From: Aerococcus sanguinicola
Lineage (GTDB): Bacteria > Bacillota > Bacilli > Lactobacillales > Aerococcaceae
Direction of reading: 5' to 3'
Assembly: GCF_001543145.1 (NCBI RefSeq)
Contig: NZ_CP014160.1
Coordinates: 1,054,001 to 1,118,000 of the forward strand
Length of the DNA: 64,000 nucleotides
The position numbers and the translations under genes are program-made. Numbering within the stretch: position 1 is the first letter of the stretch; each line of letters begins with the position of its first letter. The notes beneath the pieces were generated by a model. The model saw nothing but the letters and a program-made list of their open reading frames with translations. It had not been told where the DNA came from and searched no databases. Positions 38,213-46,647 of this stretch are shown here, piece by piece.

Positions 38213-38979
38213 CCCATGAACTCGTCATTAGTCCCACTTCTCTAGCTCTATCCTTCGTCCTCGTCTTGGTAGCGCTAGCGATTTCTTATAAGGAGAAGCT
38301 GGTCCTCAACAAAGATATGTTGGTTGCAGTTGTGCGTATGATTGTCCAATTAGTTGTGGTTGGCTACATCCTGACCTATGTCTTCCAGATCGATAGCTTC
38401 TGGGTGACCCTGGTAGCGATGGGGATCATGATCTTTAATTCAGCCTGGAACGCCAAGAAGCGTGCCCAAGGTCTAAGCAATGCCTTTAAGATTTCCCTAA
38501 TAGCGATCTTTTCAGGGATTGGACTATCGGTGCTAATTTTGGTCCTATCTGGCACCCTGCAATTTGTGCCCCAGCAGATGATCCCGATTACCGGCATGCT
38601 GGCGGGTAACGGCATGAAGATTGTTGGGCTATGCTTTAATAATATGCACACTCTCTTCGATGCCCGCCGCCAGGAAGTCTTTGAGAAGCTGGCTCTCGGC
38701 GCCTCGACCAAGCAGGCCTCCTGGTCGATCATCCATGATACCATCAAGGGGGCTCTCCAACCGACCATCGATGGGATGCGGACCCTGGGTTTGGTCACCT
38801 TACCGGGCATGATGACCGGGATGATGATGGCTGGGTCCATGCCTCTTCAGGCGATCATGTACCAGATTATGGTTTACTTCATGATTTTGTCCTGCGGGGC
38901 AGTGGCCAGTATCCTCTGTACTTATTTGGCCTATCCCCACTACTTCACGGAATTCGGCCAATTGAAGGAAAAATTTTAG
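38209..38979 (+). CDS. fetB: ABC exporter permease, FetB/YbbM (UPF0014) family
   Basis: The protein has 256 aa with about seven membrane helices. Family hallmarks include FNSAWNAKKRAQGL, ITGMLAGNGMKIVGL and LVTLPGMMTGMMMAGSMPLQAI. The 4-bp overlap with fetA shows co-translation. Homologues are linked to iron export and peroxide resistance. No clear terminator follows; a promoter for the tRNA cluster begins 20 bp later. Confidence 0.9.
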   Translation: MTHELVISPTSLALSFVLVLVALAISYKEKLVLNKDMLVAVVRMIVQLVVVGYILTYVFQIDSFWVTLVAMGIMIFNSAWNAKKRAQGLSNAFKISLIAIFSGIGLSVLILVLSGTLQFVPQQMIPITGMLAGNGMKIVGLCFNNMHTLFDARRQEVFEKLALGASTKQASWSIIHDTIKGALQPTIDGMRTLGLVTLPGMMTGMMMAGSMPLQAIMYQIMVYFMILSCGAVASILCTYLAYPHYFTEFGQLKEKF

Positions 38980-38997
38980 AAAAATCAAAAAAAGCTC

Positions 38998-39118
38998 TTG
39001 CCTAAAGCCAAAGAACTGTGCTATACTTATCAAGTCGTCACGAGGGAACAGTTCTTTGGAATGAGAGCTTAAAAATCTCAAAAAAGCTATTGACGAAAGT
39101 CAAAACTTGTGATATTAT
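38998..39118 (+). promoter_or_regulatory. Tandem promoters of the tRNA cluster
   Basis: P1: TTGCCT (38998-39003) and TATACT (39022-39027), spacing 18. P2: TTGACG (39090-39095) and TATTAT (39113-39118), spacing 17. Both are preceded by similar AAAAATC(TC)AAAAAAGCT blocks, suggesting duplication. An 11-bp perfect inverted repeat CCAAAGAACTG / CAGTTCTTTGG (39008-39059) brackets the P1 -10. Confidence 0.75.
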
Positions 39119-39150
39119 ATAATAGTTGTTACAAAACAACTTACCGACAT

Positions 39151-39223
39151 GGAGGATTAGCTCAGCTGGGAGAGCGTCTGCCTTACAAGCAGGATGTCGG
39201 GGGTTCGAACCCCTCATCCTCCA
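39151..39223 (+). tRNA. tRNA-Val (anticodon TAC)
   Basis: Acceptor GGAGGAT pairs with ATCCTCC. The anticodon loop is CTTACAA and the T-loop region GGGTTCGAACCCC. CCA is not fully encoded. First of seven tRNAs. Confidence 0.97.
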
Positions 39224-39230
39224 TAACTTT

Positions 39231-39303
39231 GATTCGTTAGCTCAGTCGGTAGAGCATCTGACTTTTAATCAGAGGGTCGGGAGTTCGAGCCTCCCACGGA
39301 TCA
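39231..39303 (+). tRNA. tRNA-Lys (anticodon TTT)
   Basis: Acceptor GATTCGT pairs with ACGGATC (one G-T). Anticodon loop CTTTTAA, T-arm GGGAGTTCGAGCCTCCC. Confidence 0.97.
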
Positions 39304-39328
39304 TAACAAATTCGAATATGAATTTGAT

Positions 39329-39401
39329 GCCGGCTTAGCTCAGTTGGTAGAGCATCTGATTTGTAATCAGAGGGTCGAGGGTTCAAGTCCTTTAGCCGGC
39401 A
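39329..39401 (+). tRNA. tRNA-Thr (anticodon TGT)
   Basis: Acceptor GCCGGCT pairs with AGCCGGC. Anticodon loop TTTGTAA, T-arm sequence GGGTTCAAGTCCT. Confidence 0.97.
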
Positions 39402-39411
39402 TGTATATCAC

Positions 39412-39483
39412 GCGGAATTAGTTCAGTGGTAGAACATCACCTTGCCAAGGTGGGGGTCGCGAGTTCGAATCTCGTATTCCGCT
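39412..39483 (+). tRNA. tRNA-Gly (anticodon GCC)
   Basis: Acceptor GCGGAAT pairs with ATTCCGC, discriminator T. Anticodon loop TTGCCAA, T-arm CGAGTTCGAATCTCG. Confidence 0.97.
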
Positions 39484-39516
39484 TATTTGATTTTTTATGG
39501 ATCTGCTTGTTAATAG

Positions 39517-39602
39517 GCCGGGGTGGCGGAACTGGCAGACGCACAGGACTTAAAATCCTGCGGTGGTTACACACCGTACCGGTTCGATTCCGGTCCTCGG
39601 CA
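39517..39602 (+). tRNA. tRNA-Leu (anticodon TAA)
   Basis: Long-variable-arm tRNA of 86 nt. Acceptor GCCGGGG pairs with CCTCGGC. Anticodon loop CTTAAAA, variable arm CGGTGGTTACACACCG. Confidence 0.97.
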
Positions 39603-39616
39603 TTATAATTTTATAC

Positions 39617-39690
39617 GCACCCATGGCTCAACTGGATAGAGTACCTGACTACGAATCAGGCGGTTGCAGGTTCGAATCCTGCTGGGTGCA
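39617..39690 (+). tRNA. tRNA-Arg (anticodon ACG)
   Basis: Acceptor GCACCCA pairs with TGGGTGC. Anticodon loop CTACGAA; the A34 would be deaminated to inosine by TadA, which is encoded at 49382 in this window. Confidence 0.97.
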
Positions 39691-39693
39691 TAC

Positions 39694-39767
39694 CGGGAAA
39701 TAGCTCAGCTTGGTAGAGCACTTGGTTTGGGACCAAGGGGTCGCAGGTTCGAATCCTGTTTTCCCGA
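39694..39767 (+). tRNA. tRNA-Pro (anticodon TGG)
   Basis: Acceptor CGGGAAA pairs with TTTCCCG. Anticodon loop TTTGGGA, T-arm GCAGGTTCGAATCCTG. Last tRNA; a terminator follows. Confidence 0.97.
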
Positions 39768-39775
39768 CTCGATTA

Positions 39776-39803
39776 AGGCCTTACGCTCTGTAAGGTCTTT
39801 TTT
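39776..39803 (+). terminator. Rho-independent terminator of the tRNA cluster
   Basis: GGCCTTAC and GTAAGGTC with a GCTCT loop, followed by T6. Confidence 0.9.
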
Positions 39804-39886
39804 GTGTGTGGCATGTGATAAAAAGGGGCGTATAATAAATAGTATTGGTGATCATTCCTTATGCTTTGATTTTAATCGAACCATGC

Positions 39887-39936
39887 AAAAAGCGATCGCT
39901 CGAGAGCCATAAGCTGGCTTTGGAGCGATCGCTTTT
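39887..39936. terminator. Bidirectional terminator with GCGATCGC stem
   Basis: AAAAGCGATCGCTC pairs perfectly with GAGCGATCGCTTTT. The minus-strand T-run closes nupC. Confidence 0.88.
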
Positions 39937-39955
39937 ACTGTGCTTTATTTTACTT

Positions 39956-41161
39956 TTAGAAGAAGAGACCGACTACGCTGGCTACGAGTAGGGAAGAGAG
40001 GATGGAACCCAAGAGGACCTTAACTAAAGATTGGGAAAGGACCTTGGATTGCTTCTCGCTAATGCCCTTGATGGCGCCGAGGGTGATCCCCATGGTACCG
40101 AAGTTGGAGAAGGATACCAGGTAGGTGGCTACCATAGCCTGGGTCTTGGCACTAGCCCCACCCAGGAGGCTTTGGAATTCACCCATGGCAACGAATTCGT
40201 TGGTCAACAGCTTGGTCGCCATGAGACTCCCCGCTTTGACAATGTCTTCGCTTGGAATCCCGATAATGAAAGCCAGGGGTGAGAAGACATAGCCCATGGT
40301 TTCGGTGAAGGTGATGCCGAAGATCCCTTCAACAATGGAGTTCAGGAAGGTGATCAAGGACACGAAACCAATCACCATGGCAGCGATAATAATAGCAAGG
40401 TTGAAGCCGTCGGTGATGTATGAGCCAAGCATGTCAAAGAAGTTGCCTTTGTCTTCGGCACTTTCTTCTAGCAGTTCAAATTCTTCGCCGGTTTCGACTT
40501 CTTCCGCTTCGTAAGGGTTCATGACGCTGGCGATCACTAGAGCAGCGAAGATGTTTAAGAAGACTGCTACAACGACATATTCGCCAGGAATCATTTGCAT
40601 ATAAGCAGCTAGGGTTGAAGCTCCGACTGCAGACATCCCAGACAAGCAGATGGTGAAGAGGGAGCGAGGGTCCATGTTTTGGATAATTTCTTTAATCGAA
40701 ATAAAAGCTGAGGTGTTACCTAGCACGGCTGTTGAAATAGCGAATTGACTTTCGACTTCTCCCATACCGGTAATGAAGTTGATCCCTTTTCCGACCCATT
40801 TCATGATGAAGGGGAGAACTTTGATATAGTTCAAGATCCCAATCAGTGCTGAAATGAAGACCAGGGGCAAGAGAACGTTGAAGAAGAAGACTGAGGCGCC
40901 TTCTTCGATGACGATGCCACCGAAGACGAAGCTAATCCCGCCTTGGGCTTGGGCAATCAGCCAGCTGAAGAAGTTGGAGATGCCTTCCAGAGCAGTGATC
41001 CCTGCTGAGGTCCTGAGGCAGATGAAGGTGAGGACCAACATAGCGACAAACATCAGGACAATGTTTTTAACTTTGTTTTTGATTTTTGAACGATCGTAGG
41101 ATAAGAGGGCAGCCAGGGCCAAGATGACCAGGATCCCAATTAGATTCCGAATAATTCCCAC
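39956..41161 (-). CDS. nupC: Concentrative nucleoside transporter (NupC family)
   Basis: The protein has 401 aa. A GTG start at 41161 (complement) follows GGAGGAATATACT. Family features include GGISFVFGG, the GQ/EG-type central motifs (GMGEVESQFAIST, TAVLGNTSAF) and NEFVAMGEFQSL plus SFSNFGTMGITLGAIKG near the end. It imports nucleosides with H+ or Na+. It lies 12 bp downstream of a pseudouridine-kinase-like gene, so uridine or pseudouridine is the probable substrate. Confidence 0.93.
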   Translation of the reverse strand: MGIIRNLIGILVILALAALLSYDRSKIKNKVKNIVLMFVAMLVLTFICLRTSAGITALEGISNFFSWLIAQAQGGISFVFGGIVIEEGASVFFFNVLLPLVFISALIGILNYIKVLPFIMKWVGKGINFITGMGEVESQFAISTAVLGNTSAFISIKEIIQNMDPRSLFTICLSGMSAVGASTLAAYMQMIPGEYVVVAVFLNIFAALVIASVMNPYEAEEVETGEEFELLEESAEDKGNFFDMLGSYITDGFNLAIIIAAMVIGFVSLITFLNSIVEGIFGITFTETMGYVFSPLAFIIGIPSEDIVKAGSLMATKLLTNEFVAMGEFQSLLGGASAKTQAMVATYLVSFSNFGTMGITLGAIKGISEKQSKVLSQSLVKVLLGSILSSLLVASVVGLFF

Positions 41162-41173
41162 AGTATATTCCTC

Positions 41174-42112
41174 CTATTGCTTATAATCTTGGGCGCGGTT
41201 AACAACAGCTGATATTGACAGGTCTTCGTAGACCGAGTGCATGGTGCTGGTTGCTAAATTCGCTGCAGCTTGGGCGAGTTGGGTCACTTCTTTAATGTCC
41301 AGTTCATGGCCGTAGTGGTAGTTGGCCCAGACAATGGTTGCCATAGCACAGTCACCTGCGCCGTTCGCGCTAACCACGTCGGATTCTAGCACTGGGACAT
41401 AGTGGGTTTCTTCTGAGTTGGCGCAGACCATTCCCTTGGCGCCTAGGGAAATGAAGGCATTCTTAACCCCCATATCAATAAGCTTCTCAGCGGCTTGACG
41501 GGCAGTTTTTTCGTCCAAGATCTTGATGCCGGTGTAGAGTTCTGCTTCATATTGGTTGGGTTTGATGGTATCAATCCGGTCTAATACCGCTTCGAAACGT
41601 GCCGCCTTGGCAACCGATACAGGTTCCACATAGAGGGGCGCCTCGACATGGTCAACAATCCACTCAATCGTCTCCCGGGAGACATTGGCGTCAATGACAC
41701 AAATCTTGGCTTGGTTTAAGAAGTCCAAGCGGCCGGCCAAGAAGTCCGGTGTGATACGTTTAACGATATCCATATCGTTGACACCGGTAATCATATCCCC
41801 GTCGCTATCTGTGACGTAGAGATAGGTTGAGGTGTGTTCGTCCTCTAATTTCTCTGCATAGTCGAGGGAAATATTTAATTCTCGACATGATTTTTCAACT
41901 AGTAAACCAAAATCATCATCACCATAAGCGGTCACGAGATAGGTCGGTACCTCTAATTGCACTAAATTGTGCGCGATATTACGGCCGACACCCCCTGGAC
42001 TCAGGTAGATGTGACCAATGTTGGAATCCCGCTCCCGGTACATGGGACCAGAAATCCCTGCGATATCCATGTTTAAGCCGCCGATAATTGCGACATATGA
42101 CTCATTCGTCAT
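41174..42112 (-). CDS. psuK: PfkB-family kinase, probably pseudouridine kinase
   Basis: The protein has 312 aa. The ATG at 42112 (complement) follows GGAGGCAGTGGG; a longer frame lacks an RBS. The N-terminus YVAIIGGLNMDIAG, the LSPGGVGRNIAHNL loop and the C-terminal ribokinase motif VVSANGAGDCAMA (catalytic Asp in GAGD) define the family. The N-terminal pattern and the adjacent nucleoside transporter favour pseudouridine kinase over ribokinase or adenosine kinase. The usual partner psuG (glycosidase) is not in the window. A cre site lies upstream. Confidence 0.82.
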   Translation of the reverse strand: MTNESYVAIIGGLNMDIAGISGPMYRERDSNIGHIYLSPGGVGRNIAHNLVQLEVPTYLVTAYGDDDFGLLVEKSCRELNISLDYAEKLEDEHTSTYLYVTDSDGDMITGVNDMDIVKRITPDFLAGRLDFLNQAKICVIDANVSRETIEWIVDHVEAPLYVEPVSVAKAARFEAVLDRIDTIKPNQYEAELYTGIKILDEKTARQAAEKLIDMGVKNAFISLGAKGMVCANSEETHYVPVLESDVVSANGAGDCAMATIVWANYHYGHELDIKEVTQLAQAAANLATSTMHSVYEDLSISAVVNRAQDYKQ

Positions 42113-42155
42113 CCCACTGCCTCCTTTAAAATTTGCATAAGATTGCACGCTTTCT

Positions 42156-42219
42156 ATTATACACAATTCTACTTAAGAATGGCACGATTTCATGAAATTG
42201 TAAAGAGAAAGCGCTTTAA
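42156..42219 (-). promoter_or_regulatory. psuK-nupC promoter region with cre site and palindrome
   Basis: The minus-strand -10 TATAAT lies at 42156-42161. ATTCTACTTAAGAAT (42166-42180, + strand reading) is a 5-bp-arm palindrome at the spacer region. AGAAAGCGCTTTAA (42206-42219) matches the catabolite-responsive element consensus for CcpA. Confidence 0.6.
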
Positions 42220-42291
42220 AAATTAGCTGTTCTAAAGCCGATTAGACCGGGGCAAAAGCTTGGTTTGGTCAAGTTTTGCCAGACAAAGATA

Positions 42292-42346
42292 TTGACGCTT
42301 GGCTGAAAATTCGGTATGATAAAGTTGAACGTCAAACTTAGTCAGA
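42292..42346 (+). promoter_or_regulatory. ctsR-clpC promoter with CtsR box
   Basis: TTGACG (42292-42297) and TATGAT (42315-42320), spacing 17. CGTCAAA-CTT-AGTCAGA (42330-42346) is a near-match to the CtsR direct repeat (GGTCAAA-N3-GGTCAAA), placed at the transcription start. CtsR should repress its own operon and release it under heat stress. Confidence 0.78.
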
Positions 42347-42362
42347 CTAGAGGTGATTAAAA

Positions 42363-42824
42363 ATGCGTAATAAAAACATGTCTGATATAATAGAAGCCTA
42401 CCTGAAACAAGTCTTACAGGAGTCGTCGAATGTTGAAATTCGGCGGAGTGAAATCGCTGAGCGTTTCGAATGTGTTCCCTCACAAATTAACTATGTCATT
42501 AACACCCGCTTTACTCCCCAGAACGGTTATCATGTGGAGAGTAAACGTGGGGGCGGCGGTTATATCCGGATCGTTAAGATGACGGTAGTTGATGAGGCGG
42601 ACTATATCGATTCGATGATCCAGCTGATTGGCGATGAATTATCAGATAAGGATGCCCAAGCAATTATTAGTAATTTACACAAGAATGACTTGCTTACGAA
42701 GTTGGAAGCGCGCTTGATCTATGCGAGCTTAGACAAGGACGTCATGGCCCATGTGAACCAAGCCGATTCCTTACGCGCCTTGATCTTAACGAATGTGCTT
42801 CGTAAGTTGAAATACGATCATTAA
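42363..42824 (+). CDS. ctsR: Heat-shock repressor CtsR
   Basis: The protein has 153 aa. The helix-turn-helix region NVEIRRSEIAERFECVPSQINYVINTRFTP and the wing SKRGGGGYIRIVK, including the conserved GGGGY tip, are diagnostic. The C-terminal dimerisation domain is complete. It represses clp genes by binding heptad direct repeats; a box lies in its own promoter. clpC follows after 26 bp. mcsA and mcsB, found between them in Bacillus, are absent, as in many lactic acid bacteria. Confidence 0.97.
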   Translation: MRNKNMSDIIEAYLKQVLQESSNVEIRRSEIAERFECVPSQINYVINTRFTPQNGYHVESKRGGGGYIRIVKMTVVDEADYIDSMIQLIGDELSDKDAQAIISNLHKNDLLTKLEARLIYASLDKDVMAHVNQADSLRALILTNVLRKLKYDH

Positions 42825-42850
42825 ACTGCGCGAAGATTGGAGTTTAGACC

Positions 42851-45364
42851 ATGAAAGAAATCTATACGGAAAAAGCCCAGAAAGCCTTAGCCTATGCCTT
42901 AGATGCGGCGAAGGATTTCCGCCACCATGCCATTGGGACAGAGCACCTGTTGATGGGTCTTTTAGCCGAACCTGATGGCATCGCCCATGCGGTCCTGAGC
43001 CCTCATATTGGTGACTATGAAACCCTCAAAGAAGAGGTTGAGTTCGTCGTGGGCTACGGGTCAGGCCAAGACCCTTATAATGAATTAGGCGAGCCTGTCT
43101 ATTCCCCCCGTGCCAACAAAGTGCTCTATCTCAGCACAGAGGAAGCTAAGAAGAATCGGGCTTCCTTAGTAGGGACCGAACATATCCTCTTGGCTCTCAT
43201 GCAAGAAGAAGTCCTAGCTACTCGTATTTTACGGAATTTGGGGGCGGATCCTGATATTATCCGCCGTGACATCTACCAGATGCTCGGCCTGCCTTTAGAT
43301 AGGTCGGGACGCAAGAAACAAGGGAAAGTTGATCCTCACAAGAGTAAGACCCCAACCTTGGATGCAGTCAGCAAGGATTTAACCAAACGGGCCCACAATG
43401 GCCAACTTGACCCCATCATCGGTCGGGAAAAAGAAGCTCGACGCATCCTCCAGATTCTCAGCCGCCGGACTAAGAATAACCCTGTCCTCGTGGGCGAACC
43501 TGGTGTGGGTAAGACCGCTATTGCGGAAGGCCTAGCCCAGGCCATTGTTAGTGGGCAAGTCCCCGAAAGCTTAGAGAACAAGCGCTTGATGATGCTCGAC
43601 ATGGGCTCTTTGATTGCGGGAACTAAGTACCGGGGTGAATTCGAAGATCGAATGAAACATCTGATTGAGGAAGTCATCCAAGATGGCCAGGTCATTCTCT
43701 TCATCGACGAATTGCATACCCTTATCGGAGCTGGCGGAGCAGAAGGGACTATGGATGCTTCCAATATCCTTAAACCCGCCCTAGCCCGCGGTGAAGTTCA
43801 AGTGATTGGGGCGACCACCCTCAATGAATATCAGAAGTATATTGAAAAAGATGCTGCCCTGGAACGTCGCTTTGCCAAAGTCCAAGTTGATGAACCGACA
43901 ATTGAAGAAACCCGGTCCATCCTGGCTGGCATCCGCCAAGCCTATGCGGACTTCCACCAAGTGACGATTACCGATGAAGCCATTGACGCGGCAGCCAATT
44001 TGAGCGCACGCTATATTTCCGACCGCTTCCTGCCAGACAAAGCCATCGACGTGATGGATGAAGCCGCAGCAACCAAACGTCTGGATGCCCAAGGGAAAAC
44101 GGACCAAGCTGGCAAGAGTCAGGATTTGGTTCGCGACTACCGGCAACTAGAAGAAGACAAGCTAAGGTGTGTGGCTGAGCAGAACTTCCAAGAGGCTGCC
44201 AAGCTTCATGCCAAGCAAAAAGAGCTGGAAGAGGCCCTCAATAAGTTAGAGAGCAAGCGTAAGAAGAAAAAGCAAAACTATAACTTATCGATCGGTGAAG
44301 AGGAGATTGCCGCAATCATTGCCCAATGGACCGGTATTCCGATTAGCCAGCTCACCGAAACGGAAAATCAGAAGCTCTTAGCCTTGGAGGAACGCCTCCA
44401 CCGTCGAGTCAAAGGCCAGGATGAGGCGACCAATGCGGTGGCTCGTGCTGTACGCCGGGCCCATTCCGGGATCAAAGACCCCAACCGGCCTATCGGTTCC
44501 TTTATGTTCCTAGGCCCAACCGGGGTCGGGAAAACCGAATTAGCCAAGAGCCTGAGCGAAGAGCTCTTCGGGTCCGAACGCCACTTGATCCGGGTCGATA
44601 TGTCCGAATTTATGGAAAAATATTCAACCAGCCGGATGATCGGTTCTGCCCCAGGCTATGTGGGCTATGACGAAGGGGGTCAATTGACCGAGAAAGTACG
44701 CCAACACCCTTATTCAGTCGTGCTCTTTGATGAAGTGGAGAAAGCCCATCCCGATATTTTCGACCTGCTCTTACAAATCCTCGATGATGGCTACATCACC
44801 GATAGCAAGGGTCGGATGGTGGACTTCCGCAATACCATCATTATCATGACCTCTAACCTCGGAGCAACAGCTCTGCGTGATGAGAAGACAGTCGGTTTTG
44901 GCCAGGAGTCCGTCAGCCATGACTATGACCGGATGAGCCAACGTATCCGAGAAGAGTTGAAGCAACAATTCCGTCCCGAATTCCTCAACCGGATTGATGA
45001 AATTATCGTCTTCCACTCCCTCAACCAAGAACAAGTGGGCGAAATCGTCCGCAAGTTTACAGATGCCATGGCCGACCAATTGGCCCAGCAAGGTATTGAC
45101 CTCCGCCTTACCCACGGCGCCATCAAAGTCCTCGCTGAAAAAGGTTTTAGCCCAGAATACGGAGCCCGTCCCGTGCGTCGGGAAATCCAAAGCCAAATCG
45201 AAGACCCACTCAGCGACCTCATCCTATCCCAAGCCGTCGGAGAAGGTGACCGCCTAACCATCGGCTCACGCCAAGGCAAACTCTACATCCGCATCCAACA
45301 CGAAGACGGCAGCGAAGAAAAAGAAAGCCTAGTGAAAGTCCAGGGTGTGAGGGCAGGCGGTTAG
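42851..45364 (+). CDS. clpC: AAA+ chaperone ClpC
   Basis: The protein has 837 aa. Two N-terminal Clp repeat regions span ~1-145. The first AAA+ module has Walker [10 protein letters not shown] near residue 216. A UVR-type linker follows (about 430-465: [20 protein letters not shown]). The second module has GPTGVGKTE near residue 556 and the [14 protein letters not shown] region. It unfolds substrates for ClpP. The last codons, encoding GVRAGG and the stop TAG, lie inside a family A hairpin element that starts at 45343. The native C-terminus has therefore probably been replaced. Confidence 0.97.
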   Translation: MKEIYTEKAQKALAYALDAAKDFRHHAIGTEHLLMGLLAEPDGIAHAVLSPHIGDYETLKEEVEFVVGYGSGQDPYNELGEPVYSPRANKVLYLSTEEAKKNRASLVGTEHILLALMQEEVLATRILRNLGADPDIIRRDIYQMLGLPLDRSGRKKQGKVDPHKSKTPTLDAVSKDLTKRAHNGQLDPIIGREKEARRILQILSRRTKNNPVLVGEPGVGKTAIAEGLAQAIVSGQVPESLENKRLMMLDMGSLIAGTKYRGEFEDRMKHLIEEVIQDGQVILFIDELHTLIGAGGAEGTMDASNILKPALARGEVQVIGATTLNEYQKYIEKDAALERRFAKVQVDEPTIEETRSILAGIRQAYADFHQVTITDEAIDAAANLSARYISDRFLPDKAIDVMDEAAATKRLDAQGKTDQAGKSQDLVRDYRQLEEDKLRCVAEQNFQEAAKLHAKQKELEEALNKLESKRKKKKQNYNLSIGEEEIAAIIAQWTGIPISQLTETENQKLLALEERLHRRVKGQDEATNAVARAVRRAHSGIKDPNRPIGSFMFLGPTGVGKTELAKSLSEELFGSERHLIRVDMSEFMEKYSTSRMIGSAPGYVGYDEGGQLTEKVRQHPYSVVLFDEVEKAHPDIFDLLLQILDDGYITDSKGRMVDFRNTIIIMTSNLGATALRDEKTVGFGQESVSHDYDRMSQRIREELKQQFRPEFLNRIDEIIVFHSLNQEQVGEIVRKFTDAMADQLAQQGIDLRLTHGAIKVLAEKGFSPEYGARPVRREIQSQIEDPLSDLILSQAVGEGDRLTIGSRQGKLYIRIQHEDGSEEKESLVKVQGVRAGG

Positions 45365-45458
45365 CTTTCCTTCACTGGAGCAAGTCGCCAGAGCAGTCTC
45401 ATAGACTGCGGCGGAGACTTGTGAAGTGACAGGAAAGCTGTCAGCCCGACCCCGACTA
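45343..45458 (+). repeat. Long-hairpin element, family A, copy 7 (overlaps clpC 3' end)
   Basis: Ends GGGTGTGAG and CCCCGACTA. Arms AGCTTTCC/GGAAAGCT, TTCACT/AGTGA and CAAGTC/GACTTG, with inner CAGTCT/AGACTG. It supplies the clpC stop codon. Confidence 0.88.
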
Positions 45459-45463
45459 GATAA

Positions 45464-45581
45464 GGGTGTGAGCAAGAGCGTTTAGACTTGAATGATTGGA
45501 GCCCAAACGGAAAAGAGTGGCTTTAGCCGATCGTTCCGATTGGGTGAAATCACTTCAAGTCTGCTCTAGCGAACCCGACTA
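45464..45581 (+). repeat. Long-hairpin element, family A, copy 8
   Basis: Ends GGGTGTGAG and ACCCGACTA. Arms AGACTTGAA/TTCAAGTCT and CCCAAACGGA/TCCGATTGGG. Confidence 0.88.
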
Positions 45582-45585
45582 CACA

Positions 45586-45612
45586 GGGTGTGAGGGCAGG
45601 CGGTTAGCTGAA
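45586..45612 (+). repeat. Long-hairpin element, family A, left part only (copy 9)
   Basis: GGGTGTGAGGGCAGGCGGTT matches the left end of copy 7, then the sequence switches directly into a 41-bp array. Confidence 0.75.
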
Positions 45613-45817
45613 CACACAACGGTAAGCATGGAGTGTGGGTTGATAGAGGTTAGCACACAAACGCGGCTGCGGAGTGTGGACTGGCGGAGCTGAAGACTCA
45701 AACAAGCTCGTTGACTGTGGATTGATAGAAATGAACCCACAATCAGGCTTACGGAGTGTGTGTTAGCAGCTCTCAATCCCCAAACGAGACTATAAAGTGT
45801 GGGTTGACCAGCCAGGA
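45613..45817. repeat. 41-bp tandem array, class CACACAA...GTGTGG (five units)
   Basis: Units start at exactly 45613, 45654, 45695, 45736 and 45777. Each carries CACACAA-like sequence at the left and GTGTGGGTTG about 20 bases in. It begins at the truncation point of a family A element. Confidence 0.85.
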
Positions 45818-45850
45818 GACACTGCCCCTATAAGCTAAACGATATATGAA

Positions 45851-45878
45851 GAGAGTTGGCCAGGTGCCAACTCTTTTT
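45851..45878. terminator. Terminator
   Basis: GAGTTGGC pairs with GCCAACTC, followed by TTTTTG. Confidence 0.8.
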
Positions 45879-45901
45879 GTTTATCATATCTAGGGCAAAC
45901 T

Positions 45902-45930
45902 TTTCAGCTGCCAAGCCTGTATGGTATAAT
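45902..45930 (+). promoter_or_regulatory. Promoter of the small anchored protein gene
   Basis: TTTCAG-like -35 near 45902 and TATAAT (45925-45930) with TGG directly before the -10 (extended -10). Confidence 0.55.
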
Positions 45931-45960
45931 GCTAGAAACAGAAGAAGTGAGGTGGATGGT

Positions 45961-46224
45961 ATGGATAAGAAAACAAAGGCGGGACTTTTTGTATTAGGTT
46001 CTCTCGCTGCAGTGACAGCGGTAGCTGCTGTTGCATTTTTTGAAGAAGATAATGAATCGACCTTTAGTAACTTGCTAGATACGGTGGGCAAGAAGGGCAA
46101 GGCCCATGGACAAGACTTGGTCGACAAGTTGCCCTTCTTTTCGGATGATTCTTCAGCCGGTAAGTGGAAAGATCGGGCATCAGACCTTTACCAATTGGTT
46201 GACTCTTTCCGGTCAGATGATTAG
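45961..46224 (+). CDS. Small membrane-anchored protein (YtxH-like), 87 aa
   Basis: The N-terminus KTKAGLFVLGSLAAVTAVAAVAFF is a signal anchor; the rest is a soluble charged helix with FFSDDSSAGKWKDRASDLY. The layout matches small YtxH/general-stress-like proteins, but the match is weak. The ATG at 45961 follows GAGGTGG; a longer in-frame start lacks an RBS. Single-gene unit with promoter and terminator. Function unknown. Confidence 0.7.
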   Translation: MDKKTKAGLFVLGSLAAVTAVAAVAFFEEDNESTFSNLLDTVGKKGKAHGQDLVDKLPFFSDDSSAGKWKDRASDLYQLVDSFRSDD

Positions 46225-46300
46225 ATCAAACCGTCTGGGTGAGTATCTGAACTATTACTCAATGGTCAAGACTGGAAAAAGAACAGTTTAAGAATACGAG

Positions 46301-46326
46301 GGATTGCTTGCGGGCAATCCTTTTTT
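46301..46326 (+). terminator. Rho-independent terminator
   Basis: GGATTGC pairs with GCAATCC around a TTGCGG loop, followed by T6. Confidence 0.88.
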
Positions 46327-46331
46327 ATTTA

Positions 46332-46450
46332 GGGTGTGAGCAAGAGCGCTTAGCTTTGGATGCTTGGAGTAAGTTGGAATAAGGGCAAGCCCCGCTTGCA
46401 CGTTTCCAACTTGCGAAAGCACTCCAAAGCTGCTCTGGCGAACCCGACTA
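46332..46450 (+). repeat. Long-hairpin element, family A, copy 10
   Basis: Ends GGGTGTGAG and ACCCGACTA. Arms CAAGAGC/GCTCTGG-type, AGCTTTGGA/TCCAAAGCT, and AAGTTGGAA/TTCCAACTT with inner GCAAGC/GCTTGC. It starts six bases after a terminator T-run. Confidence 0.88.
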
Positions 46451-46452
46451 TA

Positions 46453-46569
46453 GGGTGAGAGCAAGAGCGTTTAGGCTTGAATGACTGGAGCCCAAACGAA
46501 AAAGAGCGGCTTTAGTCGATCGTTCCCTTTTGCTGAAGTCACTCCCTTTCTGCCAAGTCGAACCCAACT
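46453..46569 (+). repeat. Long-hairpin element, family A, copy 11 (mismatched, chimeric)
   Basis: The left half (GGGTGAGAGCAAGAGC...) no longer pairs with its right half (CCCTTTCTGCCAAGTCG...), unlike other copies. The outer CTGCCAAGTCGAACC matches copies 5 and 12, so the element looks like a recombinant of two types. Confidence 0.75.
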
Positions 46570-46647
46570 TAAAAATTAAAATTTTCTCATCATCCCCTTA
46601 ATCTGTGCTATAATTGACCTATTAATAACATAAAGGAGTGACGGCTG

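Noticed and set aside
39151..39767. rRNA operon next to the tRNA cluster
   Set aside because: The cluster has its own tandem promoters and a terminator; no 5S, 16S or 23S sequence is recognisable nearby.
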